Of a stretch of DNA of 64,000 bases, positions 46,612 through 57,671 are shown one piece after another. Each line of letters begins with the position of its first letter. Position 1 is the first letter of the stretch. The translations under genes were made by a program, and so were the position numbers. The notes beneath the pieces were generated by a model. That model saw only the letters and a list, made by a program, of their open reading frames with translations. It searched no databases and had not been told where the DNA came from. Origin of the DNA: Rehmannia glutinosa (lineage: Eukaryota > Streptophyta > Magnoliopsida > Lamiales > Orobanchaceae); assembly GCA_016081115.2 (NCBI GenBank), contig CM071934.1, forward strand, positions 58,017,267 to 58,081,266, in the 5' to 3' direction.

Positions 46612-46623
46612 TGGTATCGAGCC
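46612..46623 (+). other. Primer binding site
   Basis: TGGTATCGAGCC follows the LTR by two bases. As at 28865 it lacks one A relative to TGGTATCAGAGCC. Confidence 0.8.
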
Positions 46624-46657
46624 AAACTTTTGGCAAGCTCGTTCCACATTGCGAGTA

Positions 46658-47245
46658 AAGAGGAACGATCATCGGCTACGAACGAAGTCTACCTTACCGC
46701 GCCTCCACCACCAAGCCACCACTATTCGATTCCAAAATTACATTTTGGAAAGAAAGAATGGAATTCTATCTACAAAGTTGCGGGTTCGATATTTGGAACA
46801 CGGTTGTAAATGAAGAATCCATTCCAATGATGGACACACTACATAAAGGCCTCAAAGAGCTCAATGATGAAGAGAAGAAAAACATCTCCTTAAATGGTTA
46901 TTTATTGTTCACTTACCATTTTGGAATATGATCATCTTGTAGGAATTAAATCGGCTCATGAAGTATGGAGAAAATTAGAAGAAGTATATGCAAATGAAAG
47001 GAGCCACTCAAAAGCATCTACTTCTCAAATGGATACAAACCCAACATGGGATGAGCTTCCTACAACTTCCGACGTCGATGAAAACGAACGATGTCTTATG
47101 GGCTTCAAGAAGAAAACGAGGTAAGTTCTAAACCCTCCACTTCTTATGATAATGAATTACAAAATGATTATAGTGATTTGCAAAATGATTTTGATGAACT
47201 TCAAAATGAATTCCAAAGCTTACTTGTTAAATACAAAATTTGAAA
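46658..47245 (+). pseudogene. SIRE-like gag fragment
   Basis: Pieces in shifting frames read WKERMEFYLQSCGFDIWNT-like near 46745, GLKELNDEEKKNISLN, AHEVWRKLEEVYANE, NERCLMGFKKKTRE and LQNDFDELQNEFQSLL. These are the usual order of copia gag, but an internal deletion joins the capsid part to the acidic linker (after ANERSHSK), removing the zinc-knuckle-proximal region. The normal ATG is not evident. Confidence 0.75.
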
Positions 47246-47897
47246 AAGAAATTCAATATTCCTATCTTTGTGTGTGTGTATTTTTTTCCAACTTCTTTGC
47301 TTTATGTAATGGCCAGGTATAACTATTTTCTATTGAAGTAGTTACTATTTGGTGGTGATAAGGTTTATATTGATGGATAATTCTATATTTTCAATTCTAT
47401 TAATACACTGCTTTTTTAGTAATATTTAATTATTTTTATTTAATTTTGTGATGTTATTGTGTTGGTTTTCATTATGTCTAGAGCCTGTGCGTGATCTTCA
47501 AGCTTTGAAGGAAGGTGGATTTTGATTTTGAAGTTTAAAAGGTTTTATTTATTTTTTAATATATTTAATGTATATTATATATATATATATTACATAAAAT
47601 AATATAATTTTTTATATTTAATATTATATTTAACATATATAATGTAAAAATTTATAAATAATATGTATTTATAATACAAAATATAATATTGAAAATTATT
47701 AATAATATAAAATTTAACAAAAAGATGTATGTAATTTACTATCTCAATTAAGCTATGTCCTTATAATGAAGCAAATTTACTATTTTCTTTGATATAAGTT
47801 ATGATATAAGCTTACTCAAATAACACCAATCCATATTTCATTAATAATTTTAACATTGAAAATATAGAAGCATAAACTCGCAGGTAGCAATTAAGAA
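47246..47897. other. AT-rich DNA without recognised gene
   Basis: It contains a short GC-richer exon-like stretch at 47481-47525 (EPVRDLQALKEGGF after a possible acceptor) that I cannot assign, then strongly AT-rich DNA. The left end of the second CACTA should lie in or before this region but no CACTA terminus is visible. Confidence 0.35.
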
Positions 47898-48135
47898 ATG
47901 GACAAATCATGGATGTCAAAGGGTAAAGTGACACGTGAGTTTGCGGTTAAATACAGAATCTTTCTTGGAATTTGCCAAGAAGAATCTGTGATCGAATTAT
48001 ATACCCCGCATTTGTGCAAGATGTGGTAGTGTGAAAAGAGGCAATCTTGACACAATTAGGGCCCATGTTTATGTCAATGGTATAGATTTGACATACGAAA
48101 GATTGGCCAAAATGTGCATTTAATTCATATGCAAG
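47898..48135 (+). pseudogene. CACTA transposase-associated domain remnant
   Basis: It reads MDKSWMSKGKVTREF and, after frame breaks, RGNLDTIRAHVYVNGIDLTY. This fits the N-terminal 'transposase-associated' domain (MDKSWM...; zinc-binding CPC..C; DHL...GFD-like) of CACTA TNP2-type proteins. The Cys pairs are damaged and a TAG interrupts after LCKMW. No DDE catalytic region follows. Confidence 0.65.
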
Positions 48136-48285
48136 ATGAGGTAAATGTGACATTATATATCCTGTTTAAATTATCAAAATTTTGACATTCCTAATATTTT
48201 CTAAATTAACTATATTTTCAATTATTAGGAGCCTATTAAGAAGAACAAGATTGACAAAAAATGAAAAAAAGATCAAGTTCTTGAT

Positions 48286-50130
48286 TTCATGAATATGCCA
48301 AAAATGCTTGCTATCTTGTCCGGTTATTCTCAAAGCGCTCTTATCCATGGGCGTGGTCCGATGAAAGAGTTAGAAGAGGATGTGTTTGGTCAAAGTTGCG
48401 GTACTATATGTCTTCCAGGATGACATTACTCAATTTCGTTTTGTTGGATCCAATTTCCTAAATTGTATTATTGCATACATTTGGTAAGTTAGGGAGTATT
48501 GTTGGATTTTTACTTTTTTTCCTATCAACTAGCATTGACACATTTTATTTTATTTTCCTTTGATAGGTATTTATATAAATTGTTAAAGGAAGATAAAAGC
48601 TCCATGATTACAAATTTGTGAATCCAAATGGAGTAGCACATGTGGCATTGACAAATACATCCCTAAGGCACCAGAGACTTTGGACCAAAGGGCACGTTTT
48701 TAGCAAACAGAATGCTTGATACATCACCAAAACAACTATTAATCGTGCCTTGTAATGTGGGGTGAGTAAGCTTTAAATTTATGTTTATTGAAAACTTCTT
48801 TGTTAGTACTTTCTTAAATTAAGAAAATTAATCGATAATTGAAAACCTGTTAGTTAGTACTTTCTTAAAGATTTCATTGTTGTTTCCGGTCATGAGAAGT
48901 GAATTGGTGAATTGATACTTTTGAATTGTTTCATTGTAATGAGAAGTGATTTATCGATTCTTGATTAGTTGAGTTTGGTTGTAGAGCCCTTTTATTGATT
49001 TTTTTTTTGGTATTCTTATGACAAATGGTGATTAGTTGAGTTTGGTTGTATTATTTTTCAATCCGATTAAACTGAATTTGGAGTTTTTATTTTACTTTGT
49101 TTTCTGGGAAGTCAAGATTAAACTGAAATTTGGAGCCCTTTTATTATATTATTTGTTTTGTTCTTAAAGTTTATTAGGGTTTCTACTTTTTGGGATGTTG
49201 TACTCATTAAAATGTGCGATGTTTTACCATGCTAATGCATGGGCTACATTGCTGTTCCTTGTGTACTCTACTAGTTTCAATATTTATGTATGTAATCGCT
49301 TCTTGTCTATGACATTTTCTCGGAAAGTGTCTCCCATTCCCGAATCTCTTTAATTTCTTTAGAAAAAAGAATTAATATTACTTTGCATGGATTGTAGGGA
49401 AATGTAGATCAGTGACATTCCCCTTTTTCACAATGTTTTTAATAATTGTGTTGGTCACAAATGATCGAAAGTAGACACACTAATATATGTGTTGTTCATA
49501 GTGAACATTGGATTCTCGACGCGTTGATAGACCCTTACAATGATGTCTTGTTGCTTACATGGATCCACTTTGTCATCGGATGCGTGATCCCGATTGGAAA
49601 TATGTTATCAATTCGTAAGTTCTTTATAGTATTTTAAAATTTCCAAAGTGAATAGTATTTGTTTTCTTGCTATCATATATAGTTTGTATGCAGGGCATTC
49701 GCGTTGTTTAATTCGGAGAAGGGACGGAGAGGAAAGAAACTTCCTCTATGGGAAATTGTCAAGGTATGTCATAGATATTATAATTAGCATTTGTCTTGCT
49801 TGTATTTGGATTAGTAATTATCAAATACTTTTTAACATAGGCACCTCGACAACCGGATGAGAAGCAATGTGGCTTTTATGTCATGCGGTTCATGAGAGAC
49901 ATAATATTTCAGAAAATTACAACCATTGACAAGTCTTCGCTACGATCATTGGTAATAGAAACCTCACTTTCATATTGCATGTTTCAAATAGCTTTAGATG
50001 ATCTATCACTTGGTTTTTATTGACAATATCCACCTGTTTTGTTCATAGCAATCAAAGGGTGAGTACTCCTTGAAGAAATCGATGAAGTGCGTAATGAGTG
50101 GGCGGAATGCTTGCTAGGATTATGTTTTGG
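48286..50130 (+). pseudogene. CACTA-encoded Ulp1-like (C48) cysteine protease gene
   Basis: Exon-like blocks are separated by introns. They are 48286-48486 (ALIHGRGPMKELEEDVFGQ), 48567-48765 (LYKLLKEDKSS and later PKQLLIVPCNVG-like), 49480-49618 (HWILDALIDPYNDVLLL, with the catalytic His), 49692-49765 (RRGKKLPLWEIVK in a shifted frame), 49840-49951 (QCGFYVMRFMRDII, with the catalytic Cys) and 50048-50128 (EEIDEVRNEWAECLL). These fit the C48 protease tail of plant CACTA or MULE-linked ORFs. His, Asp and Cys regions are all readable, but stops and shifts (after MITNL, in the 49692 exon) make it a pseudogene. Confidence 0.7.
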
Positions 50131-50719
50131 TCAGTATTTCCTCTAATATTATTGAATACTTAAAATTGTTAGATAGATTTATTTTGAGTATTTTATTATG
50201 CATGTCTTTAAAATTTGAATTACTTTCTGCTTTTGAGTTATAATCTTTTAATTGTATTGTGCAGGCGATCAGAAGTAATAGTTGTTAGTTGTACATTTTG
50301 TACTCCTGGATGATTCAGCTCATCTAGTTTTTGCATGAAGGCGGAGAAGTTAGCGAATTTGGAGTCTTTTGATGCCTTCTTTAAAATATTGGGAACTGGA
50401 TATTATTATACCATTTTGAAATTGTTATATTTATGTGTGTAGTGTATGTACCGATCATGTGCTTATTAGACTTGATGTTAATTGGTATATTGACACTTTT
50501 GAAGTTGTGTAGTTTAGTATGCATTGTTTGGACTTGTTGATACTAGTGTTATCCTTTTGGAAATTATTTTGATGTGATTGGATGAATTGCTTTCATGTTT
50601 GATGGTTGTTGTATATTTGCTCGGTGGTGTGATGGTTGTTTCTCCGTTGTGAGGAGATGATTGTTGATGCAAAACCATTTCAATAAAATGGTGGGCAATT
50701 GTTTTTAAATTAAAAATAA

Positions 50720-51176
50720 TTCTTGTTTAGCTATTCAACATCGGTTTATGGCGATTTCCAAAAGATTTAACACATCGGTTTATAGCCGATTTCTAAAAGA
50801 TTTAACACATCGGTCTGTAACCGATATTGTTCTACCAAAATTGATGTTGAACCCAATAAAATAACATCATTTTTGTAAGAACAAAATCGATTCTGCTTTA
50901 ACGATGTTAAATCATTTATAACATCGGTTCTCCACCGATCTCAAAGAAGTCAACAACATCGGTCAAAACCGATGACACTTCATAAAAAGCTAGCAAATCG
51001 AAAGTTAACAACATCGGTTAAAAAACGATGTCTTTATTACATACCAACATCGCTTTTTGTATCCTTAAAACCGATGTGGAAGAGGTATACTTTTAACATC
51101 ATCGATTACGACATCGGTTGATTTTTGCATAGACATCGCCTAAAAACCGATGTCTTTGACCGGATTTCTTGTAGTG
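50720..51176. repeat. CACTA subterminal repeats and terminus
   Basis: At least a dozen CATCGGTT or AACCGATG motifs occur in both orientations, including a 33-bp tandem pair at 50751-50815. They end at CTTGTAGTG. Confidence 0.85.
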
Positions 51177-51179
51177 ATT

Positions 51180-51262
51180 ACCACACTTTTAGAGAGCTTA
51201 TAAGTTCTCGAACATCTTATAAGATGTTTTGGTCGAGCTTATAAGCTCTTCAAAACACACCA
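51180..51262. repeat. Palindromic MITE-like remnant
   Basis: It has two AGCTTATAAG[CT]TCT arms around ACATCTTATAAGATGT, ending CTCTTCAAAACACACC. The end resembles plant MITEs with GGTGT(G/T)TTTGAAGAGC termini. Only one end is visible. Confidence 0.4.
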
Positions 51263-51269
51263 TCTTTGT

Positions 51270-51852
51270 GATTCCCTTGGAATGGGATTAAATAAACCGG
51301 CTTTAAGTTATCCCCCACTTGTTAAGCATTATGTTCCCAAATGCGATGGAGAAGACATGCTGATATCAATGAGAGTAGCCGATTTATGGAAGATCTTGAA
51401 ATGTTTAGAGTTGCCCCAGATGAGCACTTGCGGAGTTTCATTGAAGAGGAAGCCACGATAATTCGAAAATGTTGTCGGTAGTTTCAAATTTCCCGCAAGT
51501 TGTAATCCATTGGAGCACTTGGTTTGTACATGAAGAATGAAGAGGATGACGAGGAAAAGTTGAACCTCAAAGCATTACGGATGCATTAAATGACATAGAA
51601 GGTGATAGTGATTGATCAATTTGACAAGTAAATTGAAAGTTTATTCTTGATGGATCCTATCCTACGAATATTTCCTAGGATGTTCCCCGTAGGGGAATGA
51701 AGTTTTTCCGTTGTAATGGCCGACTCACCCTTCTTTCCCCTATATTTGAAATGAAGAGGTTGGTCTTGATTTGGGCAAAGCAATTTTGTTGCATCTCATG
51801 TGTTTATTTAATGAGCACGATACATGCGATTGTATGTGGAAATTCTTTCGAT
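51270..51852. other. Unassigned sequence with coding-like patches
   Basis: Short plus-strand patches such as EDLEMFRVAPDEHLRSFIEE (51382-51441) and MKNEEDDEEKLNLKALRMH (51531-51588) look like decayed coding sequence. I do not recognise the family. The surrounding frames are broken. Confidence 0.3.
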
Positions 51853-51860
51853 GTATGAGT

Positions 51861-52767
51861 AAGGTGTTTCATTTTTTAAATCAATTCAAAACTCGATTCG
51901 ACTCAATTCGAATCTGAATTTTGAATTAGGATTTTGAATTTCGAATCAAATTTTAAATCAACTCGAATTTCGAATATGAATATTGGAATCAAATAACGAA
52001 TTGGGGAATTTTTTTCGAATTCTATTCAAAATCCTAATTTGAGGTGAAATTCGATTCGAATATCGATTCGTATTAAATTTTTAATTTGAATTCGTGTATT
52101 GATTCTAACTCAATTATAACCCAAATTTAATGTATATATATTTTAAACATTATACTGAGATATAAATTGCATATGCAAATAGAAATAATATAATTAGTTA
52201 ATGTATAAACATGTAGTTTCAAATGATTGTTGCGAGAGTTACGATTGGTCATAGGTAGTTTCACATTTCAATCTCAATTCAAAGTCTCGACATTTTTGTG
52301 TAGTTTTTGAATTATCTTATGATGTGTTTAAACTTAAAAGAACAATATGTTTTTCTTTGAAATTGATTTTAATAGACTTCAACCTTAAAAATATTTTTCT
52401 CTTTAGTTTTTGTAATATCTTTAAAATAACAATATAGTTTTGATCATTTATATGGTTTGCTTATGCTTTTGTTTCATTATATAATTCTTTTGTTATAAAT
52501 AAAATTGAAATTTTACTTGAAAAATATGGGTTTTGGATCTGAAAATTATAGTCTCAAACACGGCCGCGTACCTTAATGGTTTATCGACAAATTTGGATTT
52601 TTGGATTGATTCGAATTCGATTGAAAATCGACAAATTCAATTCAATTCAATTCGATTCAAATCAATCGAATTAGGATCGAATTTCAATTTGAGATTTTAA
52701 AAATTCCATTCGTTTAAAATTCGATTCTCAAATCGAAGAATTTGAAATTCGATTTAGACGAACACCG
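51861..52767. mobile_element. 907-bp hAT-like MITE with 8-bp target duplication
   Basis: The left end AAGGTGTTTCATTTTTTAAA and the inverse right end CGGTGTTCGTCTAAATCGAA form imperfect inverted repeats. Flanks are GTATGAGT (51853-51860) and GTATGAGC (52768-52775), a 7/8 match of hAT-typical length. The element is full of GATTCGAATT-type motifs near both ends. There is no transposase. Confidence 0.75.
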
Positions 52768-52775
52768 GTATGAGC

Positions 52776-53324
52776 TCTCTTTTTACTAATGCATTCTAGT
52801 GTGTAGTTGGGATATTGTAGCCTTATTACACAGTGCTAAGGCAATTCATTACATGGTTCTCGCTATGATTTTTGACCCTTTCGGTCCATATGTGCAATAT
52901 TTGTGCGATATTTCTAGTCTATATATATATATATATATATAAGAGACTATTCTTAGAATAGTAACTCTTACTTTTCTCGCCCATTTTTTAGTTTCTAAAA
53001 ATAATATTTTTTTTATTTTCGGATTTAACTAATAAATGAGATTTTATTAACTTTGGTGGTCAACTTTCTTTAAATAAATCACTTTTTATAGTTATATAAA
53101 ATACATAGTTATATAAGCTTTCCAAATCGTGTGTGTAATGCATTAATTATAATATTTGTCTTTTTCTTTTATTTTAAACTTTAATAATTTTTTATGTTTT
53201 ATATCAATTTTGACGTATAATATATCTAAATAATCATCTTTTACGTCTTGATTTGACACATATATTGCATATATTAAATAAAAAATTAACATAATAAATA
53301 AAAAAAAATATATGGTACATTTAC
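52776..53324. other. AT-rich intergenic DNA with (AT)n tracts
   Basis: AT runs lie at 52919-52942. The segment after it (AAGAGACTATTCTTAGAATAG) contains a short palindrome. No gene is seen; it may be part of an older Helitron. Confidence 0.4.
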
Positions 53325-54208
53325 TCATATATATATATATATATATATATATAACAAGAAAATGGTTTCTAAATATGTTTTCCCGCCTAAAGAGACTTGC
53401 TTAAAAATTTGGTGACCTTTTTTTTTTTGTTGATTTTCGATTAATATGGAAGGTTGTTTTTAAAATGGGAATGTTTGACCTCTTTATTGCTGATTTTTGT
53501 TGCCATAATTCCCCGATTATAGAAAATTAACATACAAAATTTAAATATGGCAATTTGTTTTCATAGAAAATTATGTTATTCCCGATTTTGATATGTTATT
53601 CCCGATTTTTGATATTCTAAATATGTTACTCCTATTTTTGATATTCTTAGAAAATTAACATATAAAATTTAAATATGGCAATTTGTTTTCTAAAAATGTT
53701 AACTTTGGAATTAAATATGTGTTACTATGGTAGGATTAATATTAAGAATCATAATTGATTGCAATCCGATTATTTATGTTAATATCAATCACTATTAACT
53801 ACGGATTTTCATAACAATTGAAGTATTATTGCAAACTAAATATTTATTTTTGACAAGTAAATAATATTCGTGATACGATTTTGATTTAGATCGGGAAAAA
53901 ATCACAAATTGAAATTATTTTATTGACGTGAATCGAAAATGCATATCCCGATATCTAACTATTCCAAAAGTCCAAAAATTTTAGGATCCAATACAAATAG
54001 TTCAATACACAAAGACACATTTAAATAATATAAATTAAAATCGATCAAATATAATTACAATATGAATGCATAATTCTAATATATACTTTTCATACTTAAA
54101 TTTTCTTCAAAAAACCTATAAATATGAGTTTTCCTTGCAAAGAAAATTTGGATTCATATTTCATCTCATTTGAAAAATCCTCTGTCGTTGCTTTCTTTAT
54201 CTAAAAAA

Positions 54209-54390
54209 ATGGCACCAATGCTTTCTCATATCAAAGACATTAAGATGTCAAAATCACAATGAGCAATGGGCTATGAAGCTACGTCTAATTGTCTCTACGA
54301 AAACCATCAAACAATGCTAAAACGAATACAAATAGTTTGGAATGTGTTTATCACGACTCGGAGGTCTGATTTTTATTTTACCATTATTAA
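54209..54390 (+). pseudogene. RPA1-like exon remnant in Helitron A
   Basis: ATG at 54209 begins MAPMLSHIKDIKMSKSQ, then a stop. Downstream, in another frame, NTNSLECVYHDSE-like residues lead to a possible splice site near 54360. This resembles the N-terminus of plant RPA 70-kDa-like proteins commonly carried by Helitrons. The call rests on short motifs. Confidence 0.45.
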
Positions 54391-55373
54391 GAACTTATCA
54401 CATATAATATTGACTGATGTTTTTGTGATTCCCATTACTGCAGGGAGATAGAGTACACAATAATATACGAAAGCAAATATCACACAGTATAAATAAATCC
54501 TGATTGGGGGAAACATATATCTAGACGAAAACTAAGAAAATAAAGTTTCTACTGTGGGCCTGGGCTTCAAAATATAAGATTAATATTTATTGGGTTGGAA
54601 ATTTTTATTTGTGCTTGCGCTCTTAATATAATTTATCTTTATTTTATTGTTTTCAAATTAGTCTTGCAATTAAATTTCATTAATTCTAATTATCTTATAT
54701 TTCATTTTACTCAAAAAAAATAGATTTTTTTTTTCAGTTTTTTAAACTATGGCAACCATATATAATATATTAAACATTTACTGAAAGTAAGAGAAATGAT
54801 TGAGAAATAATATATAGTTATTTTCTGGTAGAACAATATTATATGTAATGAAATTAAAATGATATTGAGTTATAAATTTAAGTAATAATCTATGTTATTT
54901 CAATTAAACTCGTGTAATATATAATAGTAGATACCGATTTATTGTAAATATTATATTTTAATTTGTAAAACATATCAATATATGCAGAAAATAAATTAAT
55001 AGGATATTAGTGTTGAACTATTTTTTTATAATTATTGAATTTTCTAGGTAAATTAATTCTTTTTTTGGTAACATATATAAGAAAAAATGCATTCCTTTTA
55101 TATGTTTACCCATTCAATACTTGTGAAGTATGTGTTTATATTTCTTTACAACATTCATTTTTTATACAACTTATTCAATCAATTTTTTTTTCTAGAAAAT
55201 CGGACATGCAGTATCACAAGCTACATCTTCAAATATGTCTAAGAGAAATATTTTTATGACCATCAATTTTTATTTGTTTACCCATTTTTGTATATTTTTA
55301 TATTCACCGATAATATGATTCTTATAGGCATGCAATTTACATCCAACGACACATCCCACACACCCCGTCCCAC

Positions 55374-55400
55374 CCTGTGCATGCACGGGCAAAATACTAG
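55374..55400 (+). other. Helitron 3' hairpin and CTAG terminus
   Basis: A GC-rich stem-loop about 10 bp before CTAG in otherwise AT-rich DNA is the rolling-circle termination signature. Confidence 0.8.
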
Positions 55401-55448
55401 TTATTTGTAAATTGCCGCAAGAAATATATGAAGATTGAAAAACAAAAA

Positions 55449-57132
55449 TCTATATATATAATAAGCAACCTATTTCCAAAAATATTTTCCCGCCCATTTG
55501 CTATTTACTAAAACGAATTTTGATAAGTTTTTATAAAAAAGAAAAAAAAAAAAGAACTCCGCCCAACATATTTGTAATTATAACATTAATTTTGTATATT
55601 TTTAATTATGGTATGCATTAATATACTAATTTAGGGATGACTAATTAGTATTAAACATCGTATCGTAAATCCGAAAGATTTATAAAAAAGAGGAAAAATG
55701 GTTCGCATTGTTGACCGATATTAATGTTATTTATCATTAATTTTGGTTTGGATTAACAATCTAATTTATGTATCACTAATCAATATTTAATATTGTATTC
55801 AAAAAAATTGAAAACATCTAAACAAAAATATAAAAATGAATCCGATTGAGTTGTTTTTTTTAAAGACGATTTGTTTTTTTTTTTGGGGAAAAAAGACTCA
55901 AAGGCATCGGAAAATTGAAACTAGACACTATTTTTACTAAATCTCTACATTTAGTTCATTGGGGAAAAAAAAATATTGAAGACAAGTGAAAATAATAAAA
56001 GTCATCGGGTCCAAAAATTGTAATTGTATATAATTTTAGCCCATTTTTTAAACTATCAATTTCATAAGATTTCATAGTTTTGATCAAACCCTTAATCAAC
56101 TACCATTTAGGATTAATATATTTACAAAATTTTGTATTTTAATCTTTTATTACATGAGTTGGAACAAATATTTAATAATGGTAAACCTCTTTTTGTTCTT
56201 GATATTCGATTCCATTTTGATTTCATTGATTGCCGATCCAAAAATATAAACAACCAACCCATTATTTTGGAAAGTTATTATGTAAACTTAACATTGGTAG
56301 GTTTTGATTTAGTGTGATCTATATGTGTAACTATATAATATTTTAGATATACAAACTTCTAAAAACAAAACATTCAATTTTGAAAATAAGATAAATGTTA
56401 TTTCTCTCCTGGTTTTATGCTTTCTTACGTTGAATAATAATATATTATTTCTCAAACATAAATTAAATTACCAAAAAGACGTAGAATGTAATCCCTATAA
56501 TAGTCAGAAAATAACAACATATAAATTTGTATCCAAAATCATGATTAAGTTTAATGATAATTTAAAAAATAAAAATTACAGAATTGATACACCAATGAAC
56601 ACATAATCATTCAAGAAATAAAACTTCCCAAGAGACAATTACGCGATATGCATAAGTGTATTATTCACATGTACAATTATTTCAAAAATATAATATATAA
56701 ATCTGACAAAATGCTAAATTTTATTTAACTGCTGATTTTCTGCTTTTTAAAGTTGAACAATAATAAATAATCTTATAAAAATTGAATTGAATTTCCAAAA
56801 AAGAAAGATTGCGAATTCTCTAATTAAAAATGAAGCTTCTAGACAATCAACACAAACTATTTAATAAAAAATCGAAAGGAAATAACAAATTAACACCGCA
56901 AATAAGGTTACAAAACGTAGCAAAAAATGAGAATATATATTTTTAATTATCCTCATTAGTTTTACATATAAATGTAAGCTCTCATTCTTTGTCACGCTTT
57001 TCTGCTTTTCATTCTTTGTAATTCAAAATTCCTCTCTAGAATTAAATTATCAGTCAATTTTGCTCTCCCATGACAGAACCAATGTAAACAGTCTGGAATG
57101 TGTATTTCATGATACGAAGTCTGAAATATTTT
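55449..57132 (+). mobile_element. Helitron B, 5' part
   Basis: It begins TCTATATATATAATAAGC directly after an A, then ATTTTCCCGCCC, parallel to Helitron A. Near 57085-57120 an RPA-like segment reads NVNSLECVFHDTK, matching the motif in Helitron A. It is cut at 57133 by a Tat-type LTR before its 3' end. Between these points I see only AT-rich DNA. Confidence 0.55.
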
Positions 57133-57635
57133 TGTTGGGGCCAAAGACAACATTAATTATTTAATATCTAATTTGATTTATATATTAATCTATTATTAAT
57201 TGCCCAATGGGATCTTAATAGAATAACTGGATCTAAAGGAATCCGGGATTGGCCCATATGTCGATTTCTCCTATACGGACTTGCCCATGGGACAATTTCT
57301 CCAACACGGCCCACAAGGCCCATCTCCCAGGTATAAAAATATCCCTCATATTCATTTGTAAGTAGAATATGTTTATGTCTTATAATTCTCCTACGCATTC
57401 AATTCAAGATTCGTTCTTGTCTTAATTATTCTCGCGTCACCGTGGCCGACTTGAGCGTCGGAGGGGCCTCCTTGACATCCCATGGGGCCATCTAATGTTT
57501 GCACGCATGTGTAGGCAAGCTCCCAATCGAATGGTTTCCAACTTTCGGAGGAGAAAACTTGAAGACTTCCCATTTAAGGAGAAGGATATCAACACCGTTA
57601 ACTTGGAGTGATCTCATTTTTAAAAACAAAGATCA
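57133..57635 (+). repeat. 5' LTR of a second Tat-type Ty3/gypsy element
   Basis: It starts TGTTGGGGCCAAAGAC and ends GATCA, followed by TTGGTGCCGTCTGTGG, which is the PBS type of Tat elements. TATAAAAATA near 57333 is a plausible TATA box. It shares GACTTGAGCGTCGGAGGGGCC with the fragment at 42179. Confidence 0.75.
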
Positions 57636-57671
57636 TTTTGGTGCCGTCTGTGGAAAAAAGTCAAAGCACAT

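Larger units (their letters stand above)
45182..47245 (+). mobile_element. SIRE-like Ty1/copia fragment: 5' LTR, PBS, partial gag
   Basis: A complete 5' LTR (45182-46609) and PBS are followed by gag, after which recognisable element sequence stops near 47245. No pol or 3' LTR is found, so the element is truncated. It interrupts the bromodomain coding sequence. Confidence 0.8.
47898..51176 (+). mobile_element. Second CACTA element, right part
   Basis: The right terminus TTTCTTGTAGTG (inverse CACTACAAGAAA) is at 51176. It is preceded by about 450 bp of CATCGGTT/AACCGATG subterminal repeats, a well-known CACTA type. Inside are a transposase-associated domain remnant and a Ulp1-like gene. The left terminus is missing or degraded, so the start given is that of the first coding remnant. 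Confidence 0.8.
53325..55400 (+). mobile_element. Non-autonomous Helitron A
   Basis: The 3' end has the diagnostic hairpin (55375-55390: arm CCTGTGC, loop AT, arm GCACGGG, one T-G wobble) followed by ACTAG|T, i.e. a CTRR terminus. The 5' side begins TC(AT)n then AACAAGAAAATGG and TTTTCCCGCC, as in many plant Helitrons; the exact start within the AT run is uncertain. It has no Rep/helicase. It contains an RPA1-like exon remnant. Confidence 0.65.
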
